Assembly: GCA_023402395.1 (NCBI GenBank)
Contig: JAEYGI010000066.1
Location: 1 to 28,497 of the forward strand
Origin: Bacillota bacterium
Lineage (GTDB): Bacteria; Bacillota; UBA4882; UBA8346
Length of the DNA stretch: 28,497 bases
Direction of reading: 5' to 3'
Each line of letters opens with the position of its first letter. The first letter of the stretch is position 1. Under the pieces are notes generated by a model, which was not told where the DNA came from, ran no database searches, and saw only the letters and a program-made list of their open reading frames with translations. Shown piece by piece: positions 6,264-14,116 of the stretch. The position numbers and the translations under genes were made by a program.

Positions 6264-7649
6264 ATGCTGGAATTCAGTAAACGGAGCAACACTCTGGAAC
6301 AGACCGAATACATATATATGCTGCAAGATGTGCCGGAGCCCCATCTCTACCGCCAATTATTCAATTATGAGGAGGTTCCGAAGGTCGCCTTCAATCATCG
6401 GCACGTTCCAATGCGTCCACCGGAGGAGATCTTCATCACCGATTCCACCTTCCGCGACGGCCAACAAGCGCGAGAACCCTATACCGTGCAGCAGATCGTC
6501 GATCTTTTCAAGTTGCTGCATCAGTTGAGCGGCCCCAAGGGGATCATCCGTCAGACCGAGTTCTTTCTTTACAGTAAGAAAGACAAGGAAGCGGTCGTCA
6601 AATGCATGGAACTGGGTTATCAATTCCCGGAGATCACCGGCTGGATCCGCGCGGTGAAGGAGGATTTCCATCTCGTCAAGGAGATGGGCCTGAAGGAAAC
6701 CGGGATCCTTGCCAGTTGCTCCGATTACCATATCTTCAAGAAATTGAAGATTACCCGAAAACAGGCGATGGAGCAATTTTTGTCGATCGTCAAAAGCTCG
6801 CTGGAGATTGGGGTTATCCCCCGGGTCCACTTGGAGGATATTACCCGGGCCGATTTTTACGGATTTGTGGTTCCGTTCGTTCTGGAGCTGATGAAACTGC
6901 AGAATGAAACCAAGATCCCCATCAAGGTCCGAGCCTGCGATACGTTGGGTTTTGGCGTCAATTATCCGGGCGTGGCCCTGCCGCGAAGCGTTCCCGGGAT
7001 CATTTACGGGCTCTGGCATCATGCGGGAGTCCCCAGCGAACAGTTGGAATGGCACGGCCACAACGACTTTTATAAAGCGGTTTCCAATGCCGGAACCGCC
7101 TGGCTTTATGGTTGCTCGGGCGTGAACACGACCCTGCTCGGAATCGGCGAACGGACCGGCAACTGCCCGCTGGAAGCGATGGTTTTTGAATACGGGTCGC
7201 TCCGGGGTACCCTGGATGGGATGGACCCGACGGTCATCACCGAAATCGCCGAGTATTATTGGCGGGAGGTCGGTTATCAGATTCCGCCGATGACGCCGCT
7301 GGTGGGAAAGGAATTCAACTTCACCCGGTCCGGGATCCATGCCGATGGCTTGCTGAAGGACGAAGAGATCTACAATATTTTTAATACCGAAAAACTGCTG
7401 AACCGGAAAGTGGTGGTGGCTGTTAACGAGCATTCGGGGGCAGCCGGTATTGCCCACTGGATCAACAGCTACTTCAATCTCAAGGAAGATCGGAAGCTGG
7501 AGAAACGGGACCCGCGCCTGGCGAGGCTGAAGGAATGGGTTGATACCCTTTATGGAAACGGCCGGAACACGGTAATCGGCGATCACGAATTGATCGAGTT
7601 TATCCAGGCAGAACTTCCCGAACTCTGGCATGAAGTGAACCGGCGCTAG
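6264..7649 (+). CDS. DRE-TIM metallolyase, probable Re-citrate synthase
   Basis: This roughly 461-residue protein belongs to the isopropylmalate/homocitrate synthase superfamily, which condenses acetyl-CoA with an oxo acid. The DSTFRDGQQAR motif (about 60-70) supplies the metal and catalytic residues, and WHGHNDF (His about 264 and 266) completes the metal site. The wording of FRDGQQAR, EFFLYSKKDKEAV, EITGWIRAVKEDF and SRADFYGFV-like blocks resembles the Re-type citrate synthases of anaerobes such as Clostridium kluyveri more than LeuA, and the C-terminal LeuA regulatory domain is absent. I therefore favour citrate formation from oxaloacetate, with homocitrate- or isopropylmalate-like activity as alternatives. 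The start is uncertain: ATG 6264 follows GGTGA; TTG 6252 and GTG 6255 are in frame. It is monocistronic with a terminator. Confidence 0.7.
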   Translation: MLEFSKRSNTLEQTEYIYMLQDVPEPHLYRQLFNYEEVPKVAFNHRHVPMRPPEEIFITDSTFRDGQQAREPYTVQQIVDLFKLLHQLSGPKGIIRQTEFFLYSKKDKEAVVKCMELGYQFPEITGWIRAVKEDFHLVKEMGLKETGILASCSDYHIFKKLKITRKQAMEQFLSIVKSSLEIGVIPRVHLEDITRADFYGFVVPFVLELMKLQNETKIPIKVRACDTLGFGVNYPGVALPRSVPGIIYGLWHHAGVPSEQLEWHGHNDFYKAVSNAGTAWLYGCSGVNTTLLGIGERTGNCPLEAMVFEYGSLRGTLDGMDPTVITEIAEYYWREVGYQIPPMTPLVGKEFNFTRSGIHADGLLKDEEIYNIFNTEKLLNRKVVVAVNEHSGAAGIAHWINSYFNLKEDRKLEKRDPRLARLKEWVDTLYGNGRNTVIGDHELIEFIQAELPELWHEVNRR

Positions 7650-7677
7650 TTTTTTGGAACAATTCAAGATTAACAAA

Positions 7678-7705
7678 GAAAACCGCTTACGAGCGGTTTT
7701 CTTTA
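7678..7705 (+). terminator. Rho-independent terminator after the Re-citrate synthase-like gene
   Basis: Perfect 10-bp stem GAAAACCGCT / AGCGGTTTTC with a 4-base loop, followed by TTTA. Confidence 0.85.
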
Positions 7706-7737
7706 TTGGTATCGGGCTGGGCCGAAATGGTTATCCT

Positions 7738-8451
7738 ATGGTCATGAAAACTGCCCGATCATGTTGGATACTGGTTGCGGTGCTGGCCATCCCGGGGATG
7801 GCGGTGGCGGCGGAGTTCAGAGTCGAATCCCGCGTTTTTGGCAGCAAAGGCGAGGTGATAGCCGCCGGTCAACCGGTAATCGAGATCCGGGAAAGCTACC
7901 GGGGCATGACGGTGAAGCAACGCGTCGACCTGGTGGAAGCACGGCTGCGTCATTGGCTGGAGGCGGGAGATTTCGATCCCGCTCGTTTGAGGGTCGAACG
8001 TTCCGCTTCAGGTGTAAGATTGAGTTACCGGGGCGAACTGATCGTGATCGCCGACACCCGCACCGCCTATCAGTTCCGGATGACTCCGGAGCAATTGGCA
8101 GAGCGTTGGCGGCGCAATCTAACCCGGGTCGCTCCCGGTTTCCAGCGGCAGGTGAAAGTGGTTCAAACCTGTACCGGAATCGCCTCGTGGTACGGACGGG
8201 AGTTTCGGGGCCGGAGCACGGCCAGCGGCGAACGGTTCCATGAAGAACATTATACCGCGGCTCATCGCAGTTTGCCGTTTGGGACCCGGATCCGGGTCAC
8301 CAACTTGAATACCGGGAAAGCGGTGATTGTCACCGTTAACGATCGGGGGCCCTGGATCAAGGGCCGGTTGATCGATTTGTCGTGGGCCTCGGCCCGGTCG
8401 ATCGGAATCCGGGGAGTGGCCCGGGTTAAAATGGAAGTATTGGCGGATTGA
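7738..8451 (+). CDS. RlpA-like double-psi beta-barrel secreted protein
   Basis: This protein of about 237 residues has a signal peptide (cleavage probably after AVAA) and a C-terminal RlpA-like double-psi beta-barrel (about 138-236). The barrel contains GIASWYG, TASGERF, AAHRSLPFGTRIRVTN and VNDRGPW, with the conserved Asp of the lytic-transglycosylase fold. RlpA proteins bind or cleave denuded peptidoglycan. The N-terminal half (about 22-130) resembles the small extracytoplasmic domain that precedes RlpA in some bacteria and holds the RxxxxEARLRxWL helix. ATG 7738 (or 7744) is chosen because the longer frame from 7654 runs through the preceding terminator. No strong ribosome-binding site is visible. 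Confidence 0.8.
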   Translation: MVMKTARSCWILVAVLAIPGMAVAAEFRVESRVFGSKGEVIAAGQPVIEIRESYRGMTVKQRVDLVEARLRHWLEAGDFDPARLRVERSASGVRLSYRGELIVIADTRTAYQFRMTPEQLAERWRRNLTRVAPGFQRQVKVVQTCTGIASWYGREFRGRSTASGERFHEEHYTAAHRSLPFGTRIRVTNLNTGKAVIVTVNDRGPWIKGRLIDLSWASARSIGIRGVARVKMEVLAD

Positions 8452-8498
8452 ATTGTTACCGCGTTGGCGGTGATGTCGGCGGCATTTTTTAGGATATA

Positions 8499-8581
8499 TA
8501 GGATGAAGTAATTTTCTAATATAAAATTTGCATTCGTAAAGCCGAATGCAAACGGATCAATCGGAATTTACTTCATCCTAT
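8499..8581 (+). repeat. MITE-like palindromic element, copy 1
   Basis: Terminal inverted repeats AGGATGAAGTA (8500-8510) and TACTTCATCCT (8569-8579), with a perfect inner hairpin TTTGCATTCG / CGAATGCAAA. A second copy in the opposite orientation lies at 13912-13988. It is followed directly by TTCAACTTATATAG, a motif that recurs in other repeats of this window. Confidence 0.7.
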
Positions 8582-8616
8582 TCAACTTATATAGTCGACA
8601 AAGGATGGCGAATCAG

Positions 8617-9495
8617 ATGAAAAGGTTACTAGCGATTGGATTGGCGCTGCTTTTGACCGCGGCGGCCCGGGCCGAGGCGCCCCGGGTCATTTCGTACGGC
8701 AGTGACTTGAGCGCCGCCGAAAAAACGGCGATCGCCAAGGAATTGCCGATTCCGGCCGATGTTAAGCTGGAACAGATTAAGACCGTGACCGTGACCAATG
8801 AAGAGGAATGGAGTTTGCTGCGGGGATTGGTGCCGGACGCACAGATCGGAACCAAGGCTGTTTCCTCGGTTTATATCGAAAAGCTCACGGCCGGTGCCGG
8901 GATTCAAGTGGATATCAAGAACATCAACTTCATAACTCCCCATATTTACGCCAATTCACTAGTGACGGCCGGCGTTAGCGACGCCCGCGTTTACGCCACT
9001 GCCCCGGCCCCGGTCTCCGGGACCGCCGCTTTGGTCGGCATCTTCAAATCCTTCGAGGAATTGACCGCAAAAAAACTCTCGGCAACCGCCCAGCGCACCG
9101 CGGCTGAAGAGTTGATCGCCACCGGCAATTTGGGAGAGAAGATTGGGAAGGAACGGGCCGCGGTCTTGGTTGAGCGCACCAAGGAACGAGTGGTGGAGCA
9201 AAAAGCCAACACCAAGGAAGAGGTATCTAAGATTGTGGAGCAATCGGCCAATGAACAGAATCTGAGCCTTTCCGATGAGGAGAAGGGACAGTTGACGGAT
9301 CTGATGCTCAAGGTAAAACAGTTGAATATCGACATCACTCAATTACGGAGCCAGTTGAAAAATTTTTCGCGGAACGTGAAGGAGGAACTGCCGCCCGAAG
9401 CGCCCAAATCATTGCTGTCCCAATTGATCGAATTTTTCCGTTCCCTGTTCAACCGGGTGTTTTCGTTCGTGGGGCGAATCTTCGGAACTGTTTGA
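8617..9495 (+). CDS. Secreted DUF1002 protein, YpuA family
   Basis: This 292-residue protein has a signal peptide (1 to about 20, ending AARA) and a DUF1002 domain like Bacillus YpuA. Recognisable are the ISYGSDLSAAEK start, the LRGLVPDAQIGTKAVSSVYIEKL block and the VDIKNINFITPHIYANSLVTAGV strand region. The second half (about 150-270) is charged and helical, probably coiled-coil, and the C-terminus is a hydrophobic FFRSLFNRVFSFVGRIF helix that may touch the membrane. The family has no established biochemical role. ATG 8617 is preferred over ATG 8605 because AAAGGATGG gives it proper spacing. It is probably a single-gene unit. Confidence 0.8.
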   Translation: MKRLLAIGLALLLTAAARAEAPRVISYGSDLSAAEKTAIAKELPIPADVKLEQIKTVTVTNEEEWSLLRGLVPDAQIGTKAVSSVYIEKLTAGAGIQVDIKNINFITPHIYANSLVTAGVSDARVYATAPAPVSGTAALVGIFKSFEELTAKKLSATAQRTAAEELIATGNLGEKIGKERAAVLVERTKERVVEQKANTKEEVSKIVEQSANEQNLSLSDEEKGQLTDLMLKVKQLNIDITQLRSQLKNFSRNVKEELPPEAPKSLLSQLIEFFRSLFNRVFSFVGRIFGTV

Positions 9496-9526
9496 ATCCT
9501 AGCGCCGGCCGGGAACTAAAGATGGA

Positions 9527-9556
9527 TTGACAATCAGGGGAGCCGACCGATATAAT
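9527..9556 (+). promoter_or_regulatory. Promoter for the T-box/cysE unit
   Basis: Perfect TTGACA (9527-9532), 18-base spacer, perfect TATAAT (9551-9556). Confidence 0.8.
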
Positions 9557-9562
9557 ATAAAA

Positions 9563-9792
9563 ATAATCACTGCGAAGATGGGGATCGGTTCCACTGGAGA
9601 AGCCTCAGAGAGGGCAGGGTCGGTGAGACTGCCTGGCGGACGGCGCGGACCATTGCACCCCGGAGCGGCTTGGCGAATTTGAGTAGCCTGGCACGGGTCG
9701 GCCCGTTACAGCCCAAATGAGTTGGGGTCTGCAACCCTATCAGAGTGGAACCGCGAAGCCGACCTTCGTCTCTGTCGAGACGGAGGTTTTTT
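9563..9792 (+). promoter_or_regulatory. T-box leader, cysteine specific (specifier UGC)
   Basis: The T-box core AGAGTGGAACCGCGAA is at 9742-9757 and the terminator ACCTTCGTCTC / GAGACGGAGGT with six Ts is at 9762-9792. In Stem I, AGAGAGGGCAGGGTCGGTGAG and the distal sequence GACCATTGCACCCCGGAGC place the specifier codon TGC (Cys) at 9654-9656. Uncharged tRNA-Cys should pair with the specifier and with the TGG of the core and favour read-through into cysE. Downstream cysteine genes agree with the specifier. Confidence 0.9.
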
Positions 9793-9856
9793 AGTCTCTT
9801 TAAATAAGAAATCCCGGATTGGTAATTTTGGGATCAACGCGATGGAGGCGATGGAG

Positions 9857-10522
9857 ATGTTCAACCGGTTGCGCGAGGATATTGAGACGGTTTTTGAACG
9901 GGATCCGGCGGCACGGAACTGGTTCGAGGTTTTGCTTTGTTACCCCGGGGTTCACACATTGTTTTGGCACCGGTTGGCTCATTGGCTCTATCGGAAACGC
10001 CGCTTTCTAACGGCCCGGATCATCTCTGAAGCAAGCCGCTTCATTACCGGGATTGAAATTCATCCCGGCGCTCAGATCGGACACAGGTTGTTCATTGATC
10101 ACGGGATGGGCGTGGTAATCGGTGAAACCGCTGAAATCGGAGATGACGTCACCATTTACCAGGGAGTGACGTTGGGCGGCACCGGCAAGGAAAAGGGAAA
10201 GCGGCATCCGACCATCGGCAATGGGGTGATGATCTCCGCTGGCGCTAAGGTTTTGGGTTCAATCAAGATCGGGGATAACGCGAAGATCGGCGCCGGCGCC
10301 GTGGTTCTTCAGGAGGTTCCTTCCAACACTACCGTGGTCGGGGTTCCGGGCCGGATCGTGATTCAGGACGGAATTCGGGTCAAGGGTCCGGATCTGGCTC
10401 ATAACGAATTGCCCGATCCGGTGGCAAAGATGATCTCTTGCTTACAGAATAAAGTCAGCGAACTGGAAGAGCGGATCGAGGAGTTGGAGCGAGAAAAGCG
10501 GGAAATTAACCGGGTGGGATGA
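9857..10522 (+). CDS. cysE: Serine O-acetyltransferase
   Basis: This 221-residue protein makes O-acetylserine from serine and acetyl-CoA, the first step of cysteine synthesis. It aligns along its length with Bacillus CysE: a helical N-terminus (REDIETVFERDPAARNWFEV), then a left-handed beta-helix with DHGMGVVIGETAEIGDDV (catalytic Asp-His region) and GVTLGGTGKEKGKRHP, ending in a charged coiled-coil tail. ATG 9857 is the start because GGAGG (9844-9848) is 8 bases upstream and the protein then starts MFNRLREDI, like its homologues; longer frames run into the T-box. Expression depends on the T-box. cysS follows after about 207 bases and has its own promoter-like sequence. Confidence 0.95.
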   Translation: MFNRLREDIETVFERDPAARNWFEVLLCYPGVHTLFWHRLAHWLYRKRRFLTARIISEASRFITGIEIHPGAQIGHRLFIDHGMGVVIGETAEIGDDVTIYQGVTLGGTGKEKGKRHPTIGNGVMISAGAKVLGSIKIGDNAKIGAGAVVLQEVPSNTTVVGVPGRIVIQDGIRVKGPDLAHNELPDPVAKMISCLQNKVSELEERIEELEREKREINRVG

Positions 10523-10651
10523 GATGGATTTCCGTGGTACTAAGTGCTGGTTATTTTAATGATCGTTCTTGGCCCGTGGCTTTTAGTCCATGATTAGCTC
10601 TTGGGTCTTGGCACGTAATGATTTTAGTGTTCGTACGTTTATTTTGCGATT

Positions 10652-10681
10652 TTGCCTCAAAAAGTAGTATTATTGTATTAT
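10652..10681 (+). promoter_or_regulatory. Possible promoter for cysS
   Basis: TTGCCT (10652-10657), 18-base spacer, TATTAT (10676-10681), about 50 bases before cysS. The gap after cysE holds no terminator, so read-through from cysE is also likely. Confidence 0.4.
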
Positions 10682-10729
10682 GAAACAGAGGTTCTTTTAT
10701 TAATCATAATTAATTATGGAGAGATATTC

Positions 10730-12166
10730 ATGGCGATTAAACTGTTTAATACCCTGACCCGGACCAAGGAGGAGTTTGTGCCCAGAGAGCCGGGCAAGGC
10801 GTCCATTTACGCTTGCGGAGTGACTCCTTACGATTTCGCCCATATCGGGAACTCCCGGCCGGCGGTGTTTTGGGATTGCGTGCGCCGGTTTCTGAAATAC
10901 CGGGGCTATCAGGTGAACTTTATTCAAAATTTCACCGATGTCGACGATAAGATTATCAACCGCTCCAAGCAACTGGGGAAAGAACCGTTGGCACTGGCCG
11001 AGGAGTACGCCCAGATTTACCTTGAAGATTTGGGAAAGCTCGGAGTCGGACCGGCCGATCATTATCCCAAAGTATCCGAGCATATTCCGGAGATTATCGA
11101 AATGGTCCGAACGTTGGTTGAGAAGGGCTATGCGTATGAGATCAACGGCGATGTCTACTTTGAAGTCGCCAAATTCAAAGATTACGGCAAATTATCCGGC
11201 CGGAACCTTGAAGAGATGCAGGCCGGGGCCAGGGTGGAAGTGAACGACGCTAAACGGGATCCGATGGATTTCGCCCTTTGGAAAGCGGCTAAACCGGGCG
11301 AGATCGCCTGGGATTCACCCTGGGGTCCGGGCCGTCCCGGCTGGCATATCGAATGTTCGGCCATGTCCCTGAAATATCTTGGTGCCGGCTTTGACATGCA
11401 CGGCGGCGGTGAAGACTTGGTTTTTCCTCATCATGAGAATGAGATCGCCCAGTCCGAAGCCTATCTGGGCCGGGATTTCGCCCGGTATTGGCTTCATAAC
11501 GCCTTTGTCACCGTTGCCGGCAATCGGATGGGTAAGTCAGTGGGCAACTTCTCGACCATCCGGGACGTGATGGGGCAGTTCCCGCCAAAGGTTGTCCGGT
11601 TCTGGCTGGTAGGCACCCATTACCGGAACCCGATTAGCTTCGGCGAGGAAGAACTGAGCGCCGCGGCCCGTGGCTTAGAGCGGCTGGAGACAGCCAGATT
11701 CAATTGGGAACACCTCCTGAAACAGCCAACGGCGCCGGAGGCCGGCTCCAATCAGGAAATGGCGGCGGTCCGCGAGCAGATTGCTCAAACCCGCCAGGAG
11801 TTTGTGGCCGGGATGGAGGACGATTTCAATACTCCGCAGGCGCTGGCAAGCCTGTACGATCTGGTACGGGAGGTCAACCGCTGGACTCAGGAACGCGGGT
11901 TCCAATGGACGGATGCTGCCAAGGAACTGCTGCACCAAGCGTACGATACCCTGATGGAACTCGGCGATGTATTGGGCCTGTTCGCCGGAGAGGAAACTTC
12001 CGTTCAAGCCCTCGACCCGGCAGCGGTCGAGTCATTGATCGCCCAGCGGACTCAGGCCAAGCAGGATAAGAATTGGGCGCTGGCCGACCGGATCCGCGAT
12101 GAGCTGAAAAGCAAGGGGGTCGTTTTGGAGGATACCCCGCAGGGAGTGAGATGGCGGCTCGAATGA
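10730..12166 (+). CDS. cysS: Cysteinyl-tRNA synthetase
   Basis: This 478-residue class I synthetase charges tRNA-Cys. The zinc site is complete: Cys29 (YACGVTPYD), Cys209, His234 and Glu238 (PHHENEIAQSEA). The HIGH-type motif reads HIGN at 38-41, normal for CysRS, and the KMSKS loop reads RMGKS at 266-270. The helical anticodon-binding end includes QARTQAK-like and RIRDELKSKGVVLEDT segments as in other bacteria. ATG 10730 is chosen over an earlier in-frame start because GGAGAG (10718-10723) is 6 bases upstream and the protein then begins MAIKLFNTLTR. The stop codon lies inside its terminator. It is coupled in function to T-box-cysE. Confidence 0.96.
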   Translation: MAIKLFNTLTRTKEEFVPREPGKASIYACGVTPYDFAHIGNSRPAVFWDCVRRFLKYRGYQVNFIQNFTDVDDKIINRSKQLGKEPLALAEEYAQIYLEDLGKLGVGPADHYPKVSEHIPEIIEMVRTLVEKGYAYEINGDVYFEVAKFKDYGKLSGRNLEEMQAGARVEVNDAKRDPMDFALWKAAKPGEIAWDSPWGPGRPGWHIECSAMSLKYLGAGFDMHGGGEDLVFPHHENEIAQSEAYLGRDFARYWLHNAFVTVAGNRMGKSVGNFSTIRDVMGQFPPKVVRFWLVGTHYRNPISFGEEELSAAARGLERLETARFNWEHLLKQPTAPEAGSNQEMAAVREQIAQTRQEFVAGMEDDFNTPQALASLYDLVREVNRWTQERGFQWTDAAKELLHQAYDTLMELGDVLGLFAGEETSVQALDPAAVESLIAQRTQAKQDKNWALADRIRDELKSKGVVLEDTPQGVRWRLE

Positions 12167-12176
12167 GCCGTTTTTT
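12155..12176 (+). terminator. Rho-independent terminator overlapping the cysS stop codon
   Basis: CGGCTC / GAGCCG stem with GAAT loop, followed by six Ts. The TGA stop (12164-12166) is part of the loop and right arm. Confidence 0.85.
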
Positions 12177-12215
12177 CAATCCGGGGATTGGTTTGGCCAA
12201 GCCAATAAACACTAC

Positions 12216-12238
12216 TGCGCCAACGGGAGCTTGGCGCA
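12216..12238 (+). other. Hairpin upstream of the dapF-like gene
   Basis: Perfect 8-bp inverted repeat TGCGCCAA / TTGGCGCA with a 7-base loop and no T tract, 35 bases before the TTG start. A looser palindrome TTGGTTTGGCCAAGCCAA precedes it at 12189-12206. Could be an mRNA 5' structure or a protein-binding site. Confidence 0.35.
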
Positions 12239-12272
12239 TCCAATCAACGTAAACGGACGGGAGAGTTACACC

Positions 12273-13124
12273 TTGACCCGATTCTTTAAATATCACGCCT
12301 TGGGAAACGATTATCTGGTGATTGACTCCAACCGGAATTCATGGGTTCCGTCGGTTGAAAGCATCCGGCGGATCTGTCACCGCCATTACGGGATCGGGTC
12401 CGATGGGATCCTTTACGGCCCGGAACTGGCATCCGACGGCTCGTTCGGCCTCCGGATCTTTAACCCGGATGGAAGCGAGGCGGAAAAAAGCGGGAATGGG
12501 ATCCGGATTTTCGCCCGGTATCTGGTGGAAGCGGGCTATGCCACCGCCCGGTCGTTCATCATCGCCACCCCGGGCGACCGGGTCCAAGTGGAGGCGTTGT
12601 CGGAGCATGCCGATCTTTTTCAAGTGGATATGGGAACAGTCAGCTTCCGGAGTGAGCGGATCCCGGTTCGGGGCGAGTCGAGGGAAGTAATCGACGAACC
12701 GGTAACAGTGGGTGGCCGGTCCTTTCGCATGACCTGCCTTACCATCGGCAATCCCCATTGCGTGATTCCGTTGGCGGAGATATCGCCCGCACTGGCGCTG
12801 GAAGTTGGCCCGGTGATTGAAAATCTCCCCTTGTTTCCTAACCGGATCAATCTACAACTCCTTCAGGTTCTGGACCGGAACCGGATCCGCATTGAAATTT
12901 GGGAGCGAGGCGCCGGCTATACGCTGGCATCGGGTAGCAGCAGTTGTGCCGCAGCCAGCGCCGCGTTCCGACTGGGCCTGGTCGACCCGAAAATCACGGT
13001 TCAAATGCCGGGGGGCAACATTACCGTTGCAATTCAGCCGGACGGCCGAATATTGATGACCGGACCAGTAACTGCGGTTGCTATCGGAGAGTTTGCCGCC
13101 GATCTGCAACAGGAGTTGGGATAA
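12273..13124 (+). CDS. Diaminopimelate epimerase homologue with Ser in place of both catalytic Cys
   Basis: This 283-residue protein has the full DapF fold and the substrate-binding motifs: HALGNDY, FNPDGSEAEK, TIGNPHCVI, NRINLQ and WERGAG. DapF racemises LL- to meso-diaminopimelate with two cysteines. Here the first, in the usual QCGNG, is KSGNG (Ser73), and the second, in the usual ACGSGA, is ASGSSS (Ser220). The codons AGC and TCG are unambiguous and the frame is intact, so this is not a broken gene. It may be a divergent subfamily with different chemistry or a different amino-acid substrate; I therefore give no gene symbol. The start is TTG 12273, with GGGAG 9 bases upstream; ATG 12231 falls inside a hairpin. 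asd lies about 1 kb downstream. Confidence 0.75.
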   Translation: MTRFFKYHALGNDYLVIDSNRNSWVPSVESIRRICHRHYGIGSDGILYGPELASDGSFGLRIFNPDGSEAEKSGNGIRIFARYLVEAGYATARSFIIATPGDRVQVEALSEHADLFQVDMGTVSFRSERIPVRGESREVIDEPVTVGGRSFRMTCLTIGNPHCVIPLAEISPALALEVGPVIENLPLFPNRINLQLLQVLDRNRIRIEIWERGAGYTLASGSSSCAAASAAFRLGLVDPKITVQMPGGNITVAIQPDGRILMTGPVTAVAIGEFAADLQQELG

Positions 13125-13177
13125 AGCTTTTCAATTACTATGGTAAGAACTTGATTTGAGCCGGAGGAGCGGGGAAG

Positions 13178-13714
13178 ATGCCCTACGCGATTGAACTGTT
13201 TTTGGACGGGGCCACCGACGGCCTGGTCCGTGATATATGGAGAACCTACGCCGCCACCGGGATCAGCGATTATCTGAGCCAATCAGATTCCAGGCCCCAT
13301 ATCACTTTGGCGGTCTTCGAACGGTTGAAGGTGGAGCAATGCCAGGATTCGTTGAATCAATTCGTCGCTGACCACCGTTTCCCGGAACTTGAATTTTCCC
13401 ATCTGGGAGTCTTTTATTCTGAGAAAAATGTGGTTTTCGTGGCTCCGACGGTCACACCGGAGTTGCTGGAGTTACACCGGAAATTTCAGCGCCGGTTCGA
13501 ACCGCTGATGGAGCAGGAGTGGGAATCATATCAGGAAGGCCGTTGGGTGCCTCATTGCACGCTGGGAGTGGATATTCCGAGGGATAAGATTGCGCAGGCG
13601 GTTGAATGTTCTCTCGCACTCCCGTTGCCCTTCCGCTGCAGGATAAAGGAGGTTGCCCTGATCGAGTTCAGGCCGGTGCGACAGATTTGCGCCTGCCGGT
13701 TGGAGCAGAATTGA
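13178..13714 (+). CDS. 2'-5' RNA ligase/cyclic phosphodiesterase family protein (LigT/2H)
   Basis: This 178-residue protein carries the two HxTx motifs of the 2H phosphoesterase superfamily: PHITLAVFE (His41, Thr43) and PHCTLGVDI (His126, Thr128), about 85 residues apart as expected. Family members open 2',3'-cyclic phosphates or join 2'-5' RNA ends; the natural substrate is unknown. GGAGGAG (13163-13169) sits 8 bases before the ATG. The dapF-like gene ends 53 bases upstream without an obvious terminator, so the two may be co-transcribed. A full-length, intact domain with no extension. Confidence 0.8.
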   Translation: MPYAIELFLDGATDGLVRDIWRTYAATGISDYLSQSDSRPHITLAVFERLKVEQCQDSLNQFVADHRFPELEFSHLGVFYSEKNVVFVAPTVTPELLELHRKFQRRFEPLMEQEWESYQEGRWVPHCTLGVDIPRDKIAQAVECSLALPLPFRCRIKEVALIEFRPVRQICACRLEQN

Positions 13715-13814
13715 TTTTAAAAGTTTGTTTATTATAACGCTTTGTAAACAATTGTTAACTTGAATCTGAAAAACAAGAGTAGCCGAAGCCTTGGGTTTTA
13801 TGGTACGTTATATA

Positions 13815-13905
13815 TCATATAAGTTGAATCAAATTTCTAAACATGCATCATGTCCCCAAAGCCGGCCATGGTATAGAATTAATGAATTTAATTCAACGTA
13901 TTTCA
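13815..13905. repeat. Palindromic element with AAGTTGAAT ends
   Basis: Inverted arms AAGTTGAATCAAATT (13821-13835) and AATTTAATTCAACGT (13885-13899), 13 of 15 complementary, with about 50 bases between. The outer ATATAAGTTGAA motif also begins the repeat at 19590 and, inverted, occurs at 8581 and twice near 22810-22843. Confidence 0.5.
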
Positions 13906-13911
13906 GCTGTA

Positions 13912-13988
13912 ATAGGATGAAGTAAATTCTGATTTGCCTTCGGCTTTAGGAATGCAAATTTGAGTATTAGAAATCTACTTCATCCTAT
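13912..13988 (-). repeat. MITE-like palindromic element, copy 2
   Basis: AGGATGAAGTA (13914-13924) and TACTTCATCCT (13976-13986) at the ends. The reverse complement matches 8499-8581 along its length, including AATTTGCATTC and AAAGCCGAA blocks, with a short deletion. It is therefore an inverted second copy. Confidence 0.7.
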
Positions 13989-14116
13989 TATATTGCCGTA
14001 ATAATTTACCCCTTGAATCCTTTGCCGGAACAGTCCCTGACATCTGATCATTACCTTCGGCCTTTGGCTTCAGTCCCAGAGGGCGGGTAGTTGAATATTG
14101 ACACGAGGTGAAACGA

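Larger units (their letters stand above)
13715..14116. other. Repeat-filled intergenic region before asd
   Basis: No gene is supported in these 402 bases. They hold two neighbouring palindromic elements (13815-13905 and 13912-13988). The remaining 13989-14104 has no clear promoter or terminator that I can support. Confidence 0.6.

Noticed and set aside
6357..7676. 439-codon open frame on the minus strand
   Set aside because: It is antisense to the whole Re-citrate synthase-like gene, which has clear family motifs; the antisense frame shows none and no ribosome-binding site.
9722..9856. N-terminal extension of cysE by 45 codons
   Set aside because: This part is the T-box core and terminator; CysE homologues start at the MFNRLREDI position, which has a good ribosome-binding site.
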